Position numbers and translations under genes: made by a program | Part shown: piece by piece, positions 48,240 through 61,200 of the stretch | Layout: each line of letters starts with the position of its first letter | Numbering within the stretch: position 1 is the stretch's first letter | Notes under the pieces: model-generated | The model's input: the letters and a program-made list of their open reading frames with translations, nothing else | Told to the model about the DNA's origin: nothing | Databases searched by the model: none | Origin: Rhynchosporium graminicola | Lineage: Eukaryota > Ascomycota > Leotiomycetes > Helotiales > Ploettnerulaceae | DNA: 64,000 nt | Assembly (NCBI GenBank): GCA_900074885.1 | Contig: FJUW01000024.1 | Coordinates: forward strand, 434,001 to 498,000 | Reading direction: 5' to 3'

Positions 48240-49020
48240 GTATCAACTTCGCATCTTGCGGCCATGCAGAAACTCCGTCACAATCAATGTGAAAAAAAAT
48301 AGTGTCCATATCGATAAGCCAACATGCGTCAGAAACCGGTCAAGACTCGAAGGAGCAGTACATTGTTTGAAGCTGTAGTCTCTCTCTGTGCCCGAGGCAA
48401 AGTCCATTGTCATGAAACCCTTGACCTCAAAAACTGTACTGGCTCTTGACACATCTCCTTTGCATGGAGAAAATATGACCGGAACTCTGGGCTCATTTGT
48501 ATAGAATGGAAATATCTATCTTCTTGCCTGGTGATGGTGAAGCATCACCATGTTCCGGGATAGTAAGGGATGTTGCTGACTGGACCCTGGAAACCTGAAA
48601 TGGTAGTAGCTTCACACCATTAATAACATTGTAAGTCAATGGAGGGTTCAGTGGGAGACAGAAGTAAACTTGCCTGGGAAAACCCGAGTCCTTCAATGGA
48701 TTCAACCCCGCAGACCGCCGTAGAGACATAGACTTCTCAATTTCGCCTCTAAGCTTTGATACGACCATGTGGGGTGAGGACGGGTGGCGGCTGTATAGAT
48801 TCATCATTAGTAGTAGAGAAGATGGGTTTGGGTTAAGGATCCTATACTCACAGATATTCGAGATCGAAGCAGGTCTATCGGGTGGTGATGTAGGTCTGCT
48901 CTCACAAAGCTTACACCTGAACGACACGAAATCTGTTCCGTCCGGAAACAGCCAGTTGTACTCTCCAGCAGGGACCTGGTGGACCTCTCCAGACCTAGGC
49001 TCGCCTTCACGTGCCCGTTG
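48240..49020 (-). other. Possible degenerate or split gene, not recognised
   Basis: Minus-strand frames GEYNWLFPDGTDFVSFRCKL (near 48960-48900) and RVPVIFSPCKGDVSRASTVF (near 48480-48420) look protein-like and could be joined by introns (a TAG acceptor lies near 48510), but no start codon with a clear signal and no known family was found. It ends in a hydrophobic stretch (IWTLFFFTLIVTEFL) and a stop at 48243. It may be an ordinary small gene, a pseudogene, or chance. Confidence 0.2.
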
Positions 49021-49309
49021 GGGTTAGAAAGTGCAGTACCACATCTCTGGCCCCAATCTTGCTGATCCCTTATCGTTAACGAGGGCGTTCGGCAGGTTGA
49101 AACACTTGTCTTCCAGGACTTGATAGCGCTTCTTTGTAGCTATGAAATATGAACCGTTGGATAAACAACTCTATTTTCGAAGAATTTGTATATGATAGTA
49201 GCTGAGAAATTTTAAGACACTTACTTAGCAGTAGCCGAAAATTTATTGGCTGACTTGCGCTCGACAGAGGTAAGAACGTCAAAGCCCGCCGAGAAAATTT
49301 TGGCCTTGC

Positions 49310-52300
49310 TTGAGGATCTCACGGTAGCGATATAAACCGAAGATCTCAGCTCAATAGATTCACGTACTAACCTTTTGATTAGGTTGATATATACCTGCTA
49401 AGGCTCAAAGGAAATTTCCTATAGAGCGTAGTTACGAAATCTGGCCGGAAAGCATCTTATTATTCTACGAGTTCACCTTCCTAAATCGATACAACTATTT
49501 CTCGAAGTTAACCTCGCCTAAGGAAATCTCTACCGGGTTTTTTAAAGTTATAATTCGTACTTTCGTAGAGTTCTGAAAGTAAAGGCGATACTTAGATTTT
49601 TAGCTTAAGATTTTCAGTTAGAAACCTCTCGATTATTCGACGAAAAGGCCTTTTCATATCGATATAACTACCTCCCGAAGATACTGATTATTATATAGAC
49701 CTTTAGTAGCCTACTCGAAGTATTCAAGATATAAGATAATAGAGGTTGATTTAACTAAAGGCTAATTCTCTTTAGTATAATTGATTTCGTACCTTACTTA
49801 TAAGGCTTTATCTTAAGGTTATATCCTAAGTAAATAAGATATCTAATACTTTAGAGAAATTAGAATATTTTAATTAAGAATTTAATATTTAAACTAAAAT
49901 AATTAGTAAAAGTTAAAGATAATAAAAAGAGCTTTTATCTATTCTCTTTAGATTCTTAGTTAAATCTTAGTATTATATCGAAGTATACCTTCGAGCCTAA
50001 GTCTTTAAAACTTAAGCTACTTTTCTAAATAGTATACTCTAGAGGTGAAATAATACTATCTAAGTAAAATTATTTAGATCCTCTAATAGAAATTAAGATC
50101 TTAGCTCTTTTATTAATTAAAATTAGAAAATAAACTTAAATTAAGAATTATTATTAAAAAATAAATCGAATTAATAAAATAATCTATCTTATATTATACT
50201 AATTATAGATTATTTTTTTAAGAAAATATAATTATATAAAATACTTCTATTAGCTATAGCTACGCCTTAGTAAGTGCATAGCCGAAAAAAAGAAATAACT
50301 TTAACGCGTACTTATAAACGCGTCTTTAAGGTCTTTACGGTTTTTATAATCTTTACTTACTTACTTATTAGATTAGATTAATAGATTCTTATTCTCTTAT
50401 ATAATATATAGCTTATAAAAGCTATTAGCTTACTATAGACTTTCTTAGAACCCGGTTAAGTACTATATATAAAACTTATAATCTCTATTAAGTACGTCTA
50501 TTCTAGATAATTATACCTATAAGACCTATAAGACTTATATTCTAACTATATTTATAATTAACTATATTATAATAACTACTTAGCGAATTAGATCCTAATA
50601 TATAGTAGCGAATATATACTAGCTCTTTAATATCTAATATAATTAATATACGACTTTTAAAATATTATCACTAGATAAACGTATAGATAGCTACTATAAG
50701 AATAGCTATAAATAACCTAGATATACCTTTAGTAGACCTATTATTACTTCTCGCTTCTATTCTAAATTTAATACTTTCGGATATACTCTTATTAGATATA
50801 CTTCCTTTAGATATACTTTTATTAGTTAAATTTCAATCTAAATAATTATTACTTCTTATATCTATCTTAGACTTACTTTCTATAGCTTTTATACTACTTA
50901 CTATCTTACTTAATACTCTAGTAGGGTTTCGCTTTATTTCTTATTAAATAGACTTATATTTAGTTAGTCGGATAGATTAAAAGTATATATATTATACTAC
51001 TCTTTATTAGATTAATAAAGTAATTACTAAAAGTAAGTTTAAGCTTTATTATAAGAAAGAAGATATAATATTATCGAACTTATAGCCTCTTTCCTCTTTT
51101 CTTAGGCGGCTTTTAGACTATATAGATCTTTATAATACCACTTTCTATTACTATTTTCGAGCTTATAATTCTACTTTATTATTTATATCTATTATTATTA
51201 GTAAAAAAACCTATACTAATACTATCTATATTTTATAGATATTTATAGCTTATAATATATTTTATGATATTTAAGGACTTTTAATCCTTGGTACTTAAGA
51301 AGTATTCGCTTTTACTTAACTTTTCTTTTATAATCTAGATTATATTATTATTATCTACTAAAAACCGAATCTTACGTTCGATACTTCGATCTTACGAGAC
51401 TTATTTAAGATAGCTCGAGAGCAGTTATAGACCTAGGAAGATAACTTTTATTTAGTTCTTAGGCTATAAATATAATTAGTTATTCAGACTAATATTAATA
51501 AATAAAAAGAGAACTTACTTATAGCTAATAAGCTAGCTAGAATTATCCTTAATAAGTTTAATAAGGCTAATACGCGGGATATTATACTTATAGTATATAA
51601 ACCTATCTATAAAAGTAGCTATATAATATTATTATATCAGGTTCTAGTTATAAACGCTATATATTTTCTATTAAGTTATCTACTATTATTCTCTTAAAGA
51701 GTATATAGTTAGCGTTATTAAATAGAGCTTACTAATCGCTATTACTATTATAAGGACTTATAGTTCTATTAACTATTATTTTATATATATATCGATTATA
51801 TAAATAGAAAGCGAAATAGTCTATAATATTTTAGATATAGCGCAGATTTAAGTAAGTTATAATCAATATTTATATTAGTTATAAGATTAACTAGCTAAAC
51901 TAGATCAGAAACTATTAAAAGAATATCCGCGTTAAGCTATATAACTATCTTATAAACTAGTTATCTAGTAGAAATATAGTTTCTAATAATATTAGATATC
52001 CTTATATTCTTCTTTTATCTTTTCTTAGTAATAACTACTTTATATAATAATTATTTTAAGATTCTATAATAATTATACGCTTTTTCGAACGCTTAACTCT
52101 CTTTATTATAATAATAGCGAATCTAGCTTAGCTGAAGATAATTAATTATCTGGAATAGAGCTAAAGTACTATCGATTAGCTTAATATTATTACTTATATC
52201 TTTCCTCTTAAGGTTATAAAACTATTATAAGAACTAAAAGGTAAGTTATTTAGCTAATATACTAGTTATATATATACTATTAAGTATTAGAAATAAAGCT

Positions 52301-52854
52301 TATTATACTTTTACTTACTCTTATCTCTTTAACTTACTACTAAGTATATCTTCTTATTATAAGTCGACGAGATTATCTTTATAAAGCTTCTAGATAAGAC
52401 GATAGATCTAATAGATAAGCTATAGAAGTTAGATACTTTATGTATTTTACTATAGTTCTTATAATATAGACTTCCTAAATAATCTATATATAATAAAGAA
52501 GTATTATAATTACTTATTAATATACTTAAAATAGTTCTTTAAAGCTTTATAGATAGAGATAAAAGTTAATAGAGATAGATACTTAAAGTATTAATAAAAA
52601 GATATAAGATAGATATTTATAGTTTTTAGATATAACTAAAATATATAATTAGATAATTATTAGATAGTTCTATATAACTTATACTTATGTAATAAGTTCT
52701 AATATTATATTAATATAAAGGTTTATATATCTATTTAAGCTATAAAGTATAATTATAAATATATCTATAAGAGGAATAATAATTATATTAACAACCTTAG
52801 AATTAAAAGCCTAAATAATAAGATCGAACGTTATATATAGATATAGTATATAAG
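49310..52854. other. RIP-mutated sequence, not recognised
   Basis: No LTR pair, TIR or protein family could be read. 49380-49720 is less AT-rich than the rest and may be the mutated edge of an element or of host DNA. Confidence 0.4.
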
Positions 52855-53047
52855 TATAATAATAAGTAATTATAATACGTAGTAGTTTTAAGCTAGTATC
52901 AGTGCCTTAGGCATTTATTATATATATAGAGGTTCCGAGCTCCTTTAAAGCTCGATATCTTTCTATTTCCTTCGTACTAGACTATTAAGGATCGTTCTTA
53001 ACCTCTCTACTTATTTTATTACTACTTATATATTATCTATCGTATAC
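52855..53047 (+). repeat. Solo LTR related to the TR-GAG element
   Basis: Aligns in reverse orientation with the 202-bp LTRs at 40021 and 42008: CAGTGCCTTAGGC, TATATATAGA, GCTC.ATATCTTTCTATTTCCTTCGTACTAGAC and the CTACTTATTTTAT block occur in order. No internal sequence of that element adjoins it. The first bases and the target duplication are unclear. Confidence 0.65.
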
Positions 53048-53066
53048 TTTTATCTGTTTTCTGTAG

Positions 53067-53236
53067 TTATATTATATCTAATTATCTGTATAGCTTAGTA
53101 TATACTTATATGATCTCCTTATATATTTAAAGTAAGCTTTCTCTCTTCTTTCTGAAGAGATAACGCTCTCTATAATTGATATTTAGAGATTATTTTAATT
53201 CTCTATCTTCTAATACTTTAAAATAATCCTTTACTA
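53067..53236. repeat. LTR-like repeat, second copy of 29925-30100
   Basis: See the shared blocks listed for 29925-30100. It directly follows the solo LTR and precedes unassigned sequence that may be the internal part of its own element. Confidence 0.5.
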
Positions 53237-55536
53237 CTAATAAAGCTTATTTTACTTTTATACTAGAGTTAAGAGATATATATTAATATATCGCTTTTAA
53301 AGCTACTTATTATGTATATAGAAGTAAAGCTTTATTTTAGCTTTCGATTACTTAAGTTACTTATTTAGGCCTTTTAAAATATATTAATTAATATTATATA
53401 AAGCTTATATTAGCTTTTTAACTACTTAGACTATATCTTTCTAAGATCTTTCTGAAAATTTACTTAATCTAAGTAATAAGATAGTTTATAAGAAGCTAGA
53501 GTAATAGCTAGATTAGATCTCTTATATTTAGTTTATAGCTAGAATAATTAGGATATAGTAATATATAGATCTAGATCTACTAGACTAGATCTCTTTAGCT
53601 AAGCTTCTTTAGATCTGATTACGATAGCTATAAGAGATTATAGATAGCGAAAATTAAGCTCTAAATTAGACTTTAATATAGAAATAAATACTTAAGAGCT
53701 TAAATTAGTTTAATAAGCTAAAGAGCAGATCTCTACGCTAACTAGAAGCACTTAAGATATAAGTTAAGTACTTGATCTAACTCTAGTACGCCTTATCTTA
53801 GCTAAACTTAAAAAACTTATTATAATTATTACAGTATCTCGGAAACCTAAAGTAGAGATCGAAAATAAGTAATTTATACTCGATCTCGCTACTTATAGCT
53901 AAAAGGCTATTACTTATGCTAAAGTCTATATATAAGTAGAGAAGACTATATTACTTACTTACTTAGCTCTAGCGATTAAGGGATTACTAGCTAAAAAAAA
54001 AGAATAAACTTTTAATACTTTATATAAGCTTTAAGATAAGAGCTCTATTAAACTAATACGATTACTTAATCTAATATATAGAAAGCTTATAAGCTTTATC
54101 TTACTATAGGAGTATCCGCTAGAGATAAAGGAAAAGGTAATAATTTAAACTCTTAAGCTTAGATCGTTAAACTTTAATCGCTAATTAGAGATTATATATT
54201 TTATAAGGTCCCGGATATTAAAAGATCTCTTAGAATTATAAACTTCCTAAGTATAGTTAAGTCTTTCGATTATCTCTAAGTAAATAACCTTCTGATTAAG
54301 TATTAAAGAGCTAAGCTATATAGAAGACCCTTATTATATACTCTTAAGGAGCTTGCTAAGGAGTTATATATAAGTTAAGTTAATTATATATATCAGGAGT
54401 TTTAAAGTAGTATAAGGAAAGGTTAAGGCGTTTTCTTAACGCTTAGATCTCGAGTTAGTACTAATATTAGCTTATCTTACTCTACTACTAGTAGATCAGA
54501 ATATATTAAGTACTCTTATCTATACGTAAAGGATAAAACCTATCTCTAGAAGCTAATAGACTATACTAAATTATAGCTTACTATATATAGTTAAATCTAT
54601 ACTACTAGTAAAGATAGTAATCTAATTATAGTTAAAGCTTAAGATCCTAAAGTAGTCTTAGTAATCTGCTAACGCTTTATCTCTAGTAAATAGAAAGACT
54701 TTCGTACTAGCTTTAAAGTAGATCAACTGATCTTCTAAGTAACTTATAATCTCCTTATTAAAATATTAAGAGATTCTAAATATAAGTTAAGATTTATAGG
54801 GGATATCTTAGATAAGAATATAAAATAAGATAGAAAGAAAGTAGAACTAGTAATAATACTTTTCTTAGATAATAATTAGGAGCTTATAGAATTACTAAGG
54901 ATCTATCTAGTTAAGAGTAGAGCTTATTCTCTCTCTTAATCTACTCTTTTTAATAACTATAGAGCTACTAATCTAGTTAATAATCGTAATCTCTTAGTTA
55001 AAAGATCTTTTATTAAGTTAGGAATTAATAATTATATAAAGAGTAGAACTTTCTAAATCCTTATTAGTAAGCGCGAAACTCGTCTAATAAAAAGAGTCTT
55101 TTTAGGACTAGATAGAAAGTACTTTAACCTTAAGCTCTATAATATTATAGTAATAGATAGTTTTTATACTAATATTTTCTTAGAAGCTCGATTATTAGAC
55201 TTAGAGATCTAGTACTATAGATTAGATTATATTTTATACTAAGAAGAAGAAAGAATCCTATAGATCTCTTATCTAGTTATTCAGAAGCTTAAATAAAAAT
55301 AGAATCTAGTATTCTTTAAATATAAAGCTCGTTTAAACTATCTATCTTCAAAATAACTCTCTCCTTTAAGTATAATAGATATAGTAATTTACCTTATATA
55401 GATATACTTATCTCTAGATCTACTTATTAAGAGATATATTACTAAATTAGCTTAAAGAGTAATTAATACAAAGGATTCAGAGAAGATATAATATATAAGA
55501 GCTAGTTATCTTATATTAGATACTCTTAGAAAGCTT
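53237..55536. other. RIP-mutated host of the gypsy insertion, not recognised
   Basis: Plus-strand frames with moderate continuity (for example LGLDRKYFNLKLYNIIVIDS near 55100) suggest a former coding region, but no family could be named. It ends at the ATAAG target duplication of the gypsy element and should continue at 61201. Confidence 0.4.
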
Positions 55537-55775
55537 ATAAGTATCACGGGGCGAATACAAAGTATGTAATATAAAAGCTCGTCTATATTATAAGCAGAGT
55601 TAACTAAGAAGGGAAGGGGGGAATAAGAGTCTCCCTTTGAAGAAAAGATAATACCGCGGCTGCTAGTAGTAGTAGTATTAGAATACGTATAATAATAAGT
55701 CAGGTACTAGCGTAGACGCCTTAGGCGTTAAGTATACTAATAGATATAATTTATTATATTACCTTCCTCCTGTTT

Positions 55776-58700
55776 CGAGGTCAGGGCTATCTTATCTATT
55801 CTTCTCTTCTTATCTATTAAGTACTATAGTAGTAGTAAGAGCTACTTCCGGTTCTTATATTAGTTATATATAACTTATCTATTTGATTAGATACTTCTTC
55901 TTTGTTTAGCCTCCTTATTAAAAGTATCTCTCCGCTAGGATTTCTTTAACTTCGAACTTGTCTTCGTCCGCTACTAGCAGTAGCAGTAGCTATAAGTTAT
56001 CTTATACTTAGCTCGGTAATAAGTTAGTAATAGCTAAGCGTAATAACTATATATAAAAAATATTATATATTCCTAGTAGTATATCTAGATAGTAACTATA
56101 CGACCTGACTGCTCCGAGTACTATATACTTAGCTTACTTTATATTAAGTTTCTTCGCGGGCTGATTCGTACGAAAATTCCGTAGACTTGACTAGACTTTA
56201 TCTCTGACTTTAAACTCTAAAGCTTACTAGCGATAGTAGTTAATAACTTCTTCTTAGATCTATTATACTATTACTATTACTATCTATACCTATTCCCTAG
56301 CGTCTTATAGCTTCTTTAAGATTATATCCGCCTTTTGAATAAGTAAGCAGTTAGTAGTAGTAATAAGTTCGTTTTCGATATCTAAATCGATATATTATAC
56401 GTAGTAACTATAAGTCAGAAAGAAAGGGCTTACTTCTATTAATATAGCATCCTAATTATTAATTACTACCTCTATTAATAGTAGTACGTTGAACTAATTA
56501 TCTTATACGAAGTCTATAAATATATATAAATACGTCTCTAATATCTAGTTTATCCTCTTTATAGAGCTATTAGTTTCCGAGTAATAAGCTATAGAAAAGC
56601 GTCGCGTAATCCCTAGTAAAGAATATACTTATATCTATAATATTCTAATAAACTATTTCCCTCGATCGGATATAATTATACGTAATAATATATATTATCT
56701 ATAATAGGCCTATATGAACAATTTTACTATAGCTTCTATATTAATTAATAGTAATCCGTTATATATAATTCCCTTCTTAAGCTAATTAGTAATTATACTT
56801 AAGTTAGTATATCTTTCACTTTCTAGAAGATCTATAATAAAATCGATAGAAATTTCTTATCAGATCTAGTCTAGTACTAATAGTAGCTTAAGGAATCCTT
56901 ACCTTTAGTCTTACTATATCTTATTCCTTCTATAAGTATTATAGTTCCGAATAAACATTCTTATATCTTCTGATATCTATAGCTAGAAGAACTACTGACT
57001 TATAGTAGTAATAATTAAATCTCGTCCTAAGTATCTATATATCTTAGTATTATATATTACTTAGATTAACTTTATATATAGTTCTTCGGAATCAAGTACT
57101 TATAGTTTACCTCGGAATTATAGTTTACTCGCCTCTGATAGTAAGCACTCTAATACTAATACTTTCAACTTTAGTATAATAAGGAATACGTACTACTTAT
57201 CGCGTACTCCTTTAGCTACTCCTTAGTATATATTATTAGCTTATTCCGCTTATAACTAGAGTTCCTTAAGCGTCGTAGGAGTAATAGTAGTAGTATTATT
57301 ATCCGAGGTAGCTTTATTAACTACTTCGGGTTCTTTAACTTATAGGGATTTATTCTATAGTCGCGAGGCTTCTTCATCTTCTTAGTATCTTCGATCTTAT
57401 TATATTATAACTAGGGCTATTATTATTATTCCTTATAATAGTAGTAGTTCTTATAATACCTTTAGCTTAATTAGTTAGACTAACTAGTACTAGAGTCGTT
57501 TATCTTCTATACTATAGTATATATCTTATTCGTATCGTAAGAGTATATCTATATACTTATTTTCTTTCCCGGGGATATAACTAATTATATAATTAAACTA
57601 CGAGAGGAGTAATAACTACTATATTTACTGCTCTATAAGCTATTATACTATTATAAAATACTCGAGGTTCTTATAATTAGTATAAATATAGAATTATTAT
57701 ACGCTTTTCAATTCGTACTACTACTCCTTAAAGTAACGTATAATTACTAATATTTCCTTATTATAGATTTTATAATTATATTTAGCTAGAGCGTTTTTCT
57801 TTGAGAAGAATATATAAGATCGTAAGTATCTTTAGTTATCGAATTATATAAGTACCTCTCTTACTGCTTATCTAGAAGAGTCTATTTCGAGTATTATTTC
57901 TTAGTTAGAATTAAACTATACTAGTATAAGTCTAGTAATAAATATATCTTTTAACTTCTGAAATGTTTTATCTGCAGCTTTATCCTACTACTATAGCTAC
58001 TCCTTATAAGTAAGCTATATTAATAGTAGCGTAATTATTAAGTAATCCTTAATAAATATCCGATAGAAATTTATAAATCCTAAGAAGCTTTATACTTCTT
58101 TTACTAAGGTCGGGAGTTCCTATTCTCGAATCGCTTATACTTTCTTAGGGTCTATTTAAATACCCTCTTTCGTATCGATTACGAACTTAAAGTATTTTAT
58201 TATTTATACTTCGAATATATACTTATCGATATCTAGTTATAATCTAGCTTTATATAATCTTACTATAACTTTCGCTACTTACTTTCGATAGTAGTAGTAA
58301 TTAATATCTATATAGATTAGGATATCGTTAATATAAGCAGAATAGAAATCGTCTAAGTAGTCGCGTAAAGCTTAATTAATATATTATTCAAATATAATTA
58401 GAGTATTCGCAAGTCTAAAAGGAGTTACTAGCTACTTATATAAACTATATCTCGTGCGAAAAGCTATCTTCTAATTATTATAAATAGTAATACGTATCTT
58501 ATAGAAAATAGTAGTAATATCTAGTTTCGTAAATTATTTCGCTTTTCCTATATTCCGGAGAGTCTTATAGATTAGTAATAGTAAGTATCGATCCTTTTTT
58601 ATAATTCAATTTTACTTATAATAATTAATATAAAATTATAGCTTATCTTCTAGTTTCTTTATAAATAAGATAAGAGTAATAATAAGCGAGTTATTAACTT

Positions 58701-60978
58701 AAATAAATCCCTTATTAAGGAGCTTCGTAAGAGTCTTATATAGTACTAAGAGTTTATCGTAAGATATATTATATAAGGGGCCCTAAGGTACTATAGGTTC
58801 TTTATTATTATATAGTTCGAGTTTAATCTTATAGTTAATCCCGGGACTTTATAGTAATAGTAGTACGTCTATCTTATTATTATTATATAAGTCGAGATAC
58901 TTATATAGCTAATTAGGGAGTTTCGCTCGCGGGTTAGTCTTTATCTTCAGTATAAAGGCCTTCTAGATATCTATTATACTTATAATAAATACTTATACTT
59001 TCTTATATAGCTATTCTTAAGTAAGCTTTTTAAATACTATTACTAATACTATAAAGTAGTCTAGCTCGTAATCCGGCTCTTATACTCAGTTATATAAGGT
59101 TATAGTAATAGTATTAATATAGTATTATAACTTCAGGGCGATTATATATATATTATTCTTCTTAAACTATAATAGTCTTAAAATCAGGTCGTAGTCTTCT
59201 AAGCGTAATATTATATAGAAGAAAGCTTTAGATTTCTTATAATTATCGATATCTATCTCTATAACTACTACTTCTCTAATAGGATTTCTTTCTCTTTTAA
59301 ACGAACTTATTTCGATAAGGGAAATAGGGAAACGCTAGAGGTAGTAGTAAGTAGTAAAGCGAGAATTAATAATACTATATAAAAAGCACTTAGTATTAAG
59401 TAGAGTCTTAGCGTAATACTTTTTATTAATTATTATGAATATTAAGAAAAGAGCTCTATTTATTATATCCTTAAACTAATCCTAAGCTTCTATTACTATT
59501 ATCTCATAAACCTCTTTTTACTTCTATTAGCGATTTTAGATAGAAGCTATTCTTTTCCCGAGCTCTCTAACTCGGAGCTCGATCCTTTCGTCTCGACTTC
59601 CTTTAGCTTCGACTTCTTTATCTTCGTCTTAGCTACTATTACTTAGCTTTTCTTCTTCTTAGTTATAGTAAGTTTTATATAATAGTTATAAATTATATAT
59701 CTATCTCATCTATAGTAAAAGTAAAGCTACTCTACTTTCTATCTCTCGATCTCTATAGAGCTTACTTATTAGAGTTCCTTTTTTATTATTATAAGTATAA
59801 TAGTAATAGGAGTTACTTCCTAATCTATCGAGTCTATTACTTATTAATATATCTTAAGAGATTACTCTTATATTTATATCTATTAGTCTACTCTAGCTGA
59901 TAGCTTCTTAACTTCAGGTAGCTAGTCGCTAATTATATATAGTTATAAATAGTACTTTTCGTACGATTATTCTTCTTTTATACTAATAGTACCGCGGACT
60001 GAAGTAGTAGTAATAGTAGCTTTTAAGTAACCTTTCTTAATTATATCTAATTAGTCTTATCTCTCTGCTTCGAGGATTAGCTAATTAAAATTATTAAGGA
60101 ATTCGTTTAAAGGACGAGTTCCTTACTTAATATTACTTAGCTAGCTTATAGCTTTCTATTAGTAATAAGAGTCGCGAAAAGCAGTAGCTATCTATTAAAA
60201 TAGCCCTTCGACTATTAACTACCCTTATCGTTAGATAAAGCTTATCTATAAGTAAATTCAGCTTATAGCTTTACCCGAGAGATAGCTAAACGCGTATTAT
60301 GTTCGTTCTCTCTTATTACTAATAGTAATAGTATCGATCTCTAGCTTTGCTCGTAGGATACCCTCGAATTAGAAGTATAGGGCTAGGTTAGTACTATCGA
60401 ACTTTTCAGGTCTTAGTATATATTACTTCGTAGCTATAATAAGCTTCGGAGTTATCGACTATACTATATTATTTAGAGTTAGTACTACTAGTAGTACTAG
60501 CTATACGTTTCGTTATTTTATATCTTCGATCCTACTAGCTAAAGTAGCTATCGAACTTACTTATTATACTACTAGCTTAGTAACTTATTATCTTTATATC
60601 TCGAAGGCATCTAGTAGCTACTAGAGGGGCTATTCTTCTGCTATTATGAACTATATATCTTAGCGTTATCGTAATTACTACTTATATAGTAATCGTATAA
60701 ATAGCCGGATCTATTATATATAGTCCGAGGCGTCTTTTTCGTATTATAAGTAAGGCAGCCGGATCTATTATATATAGTTCGAGGCGTCTATTCCGTATCG
60801 TAGGTAAGGCAGCCGGATCTACTATATATAGTCCGAGGCGTCTATCTCCGTATTATAAGTATACGTATAGTAATAGCAAGGCCAGGGTACTAGCTTTCTT
60901 ACGCACGCGTATTATCTACTGCTCGAAAGCAGATCCTCCTTTATTTAATTAAGAATATTAGGAATAAGTTAATTCTAA
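55776..60978 (-). pseudogene. Gag-pol of the complete gypsy element, RIP-killed
   Basis: Reverse transcriptase: TPFRLANTL, RDYLDDFYSAYINDILIY near 58330-58440 (YIDD to YIND). Integrase core: IIISDRGKxFIRIL near 56660-56690, then ITRRFSIAYYSETNS, the counterpart of AYHPQTDGQ. Stops occur at Trp and Gln codons. Gag lies towards 60900 and contains the 54-bp repeat. No intact frame remains. Confidence 0.8.
60703..60864. repeat. Three tandem 54-bp units in the gypsy gag region
   Basis: Units start AGCCGGATCTA at 60703, 60757 and 60811, period 54 bp, equal to 18 codons. They include CCGAGGCGTCT and are much less mutated than their surroundings. Confidence 0.9.
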
Positions 60979-61200
60979 TATTATAAGGCGAATATAAAGT
61001 ATATAATATAAAAGCTTATCTATATTATAAGGAGAATTAACTAAGAAGGGAAGGGAGGAATAAGAGTCTCCTTTCGAAGAAAAGATATTACCGCGGCCGC
61101 TAGTAGTAGTAGTATTAGAATACGTATAATAATACGTCAGGTACTAGTGTAGACGCCTCAGGCGTTAAGCATACTAACGTGTGCAACCCGTCATAATAAG

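Larger units (their letters stand above)
55542..61195 (-). mobile_element. Complete Ty3/gypsy retrotransposon (5654 bp) with ATAAG duplication
   Basis: LTRs of exactly 217 bp at 55542-55758 and 60979-61195; ATAAG at 55537-55541 and 61196-61200. The purine tract ACAGGAGGAAGGTAA (minus strand, 55759-55775) precedes the 3' LTR, so the element runs on the minus strand. The LTRs differ almost only by RIP-type transitions, each being better preserved at a different end. It is a family distinct from gypsy A/B. Confidence 0.9.
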
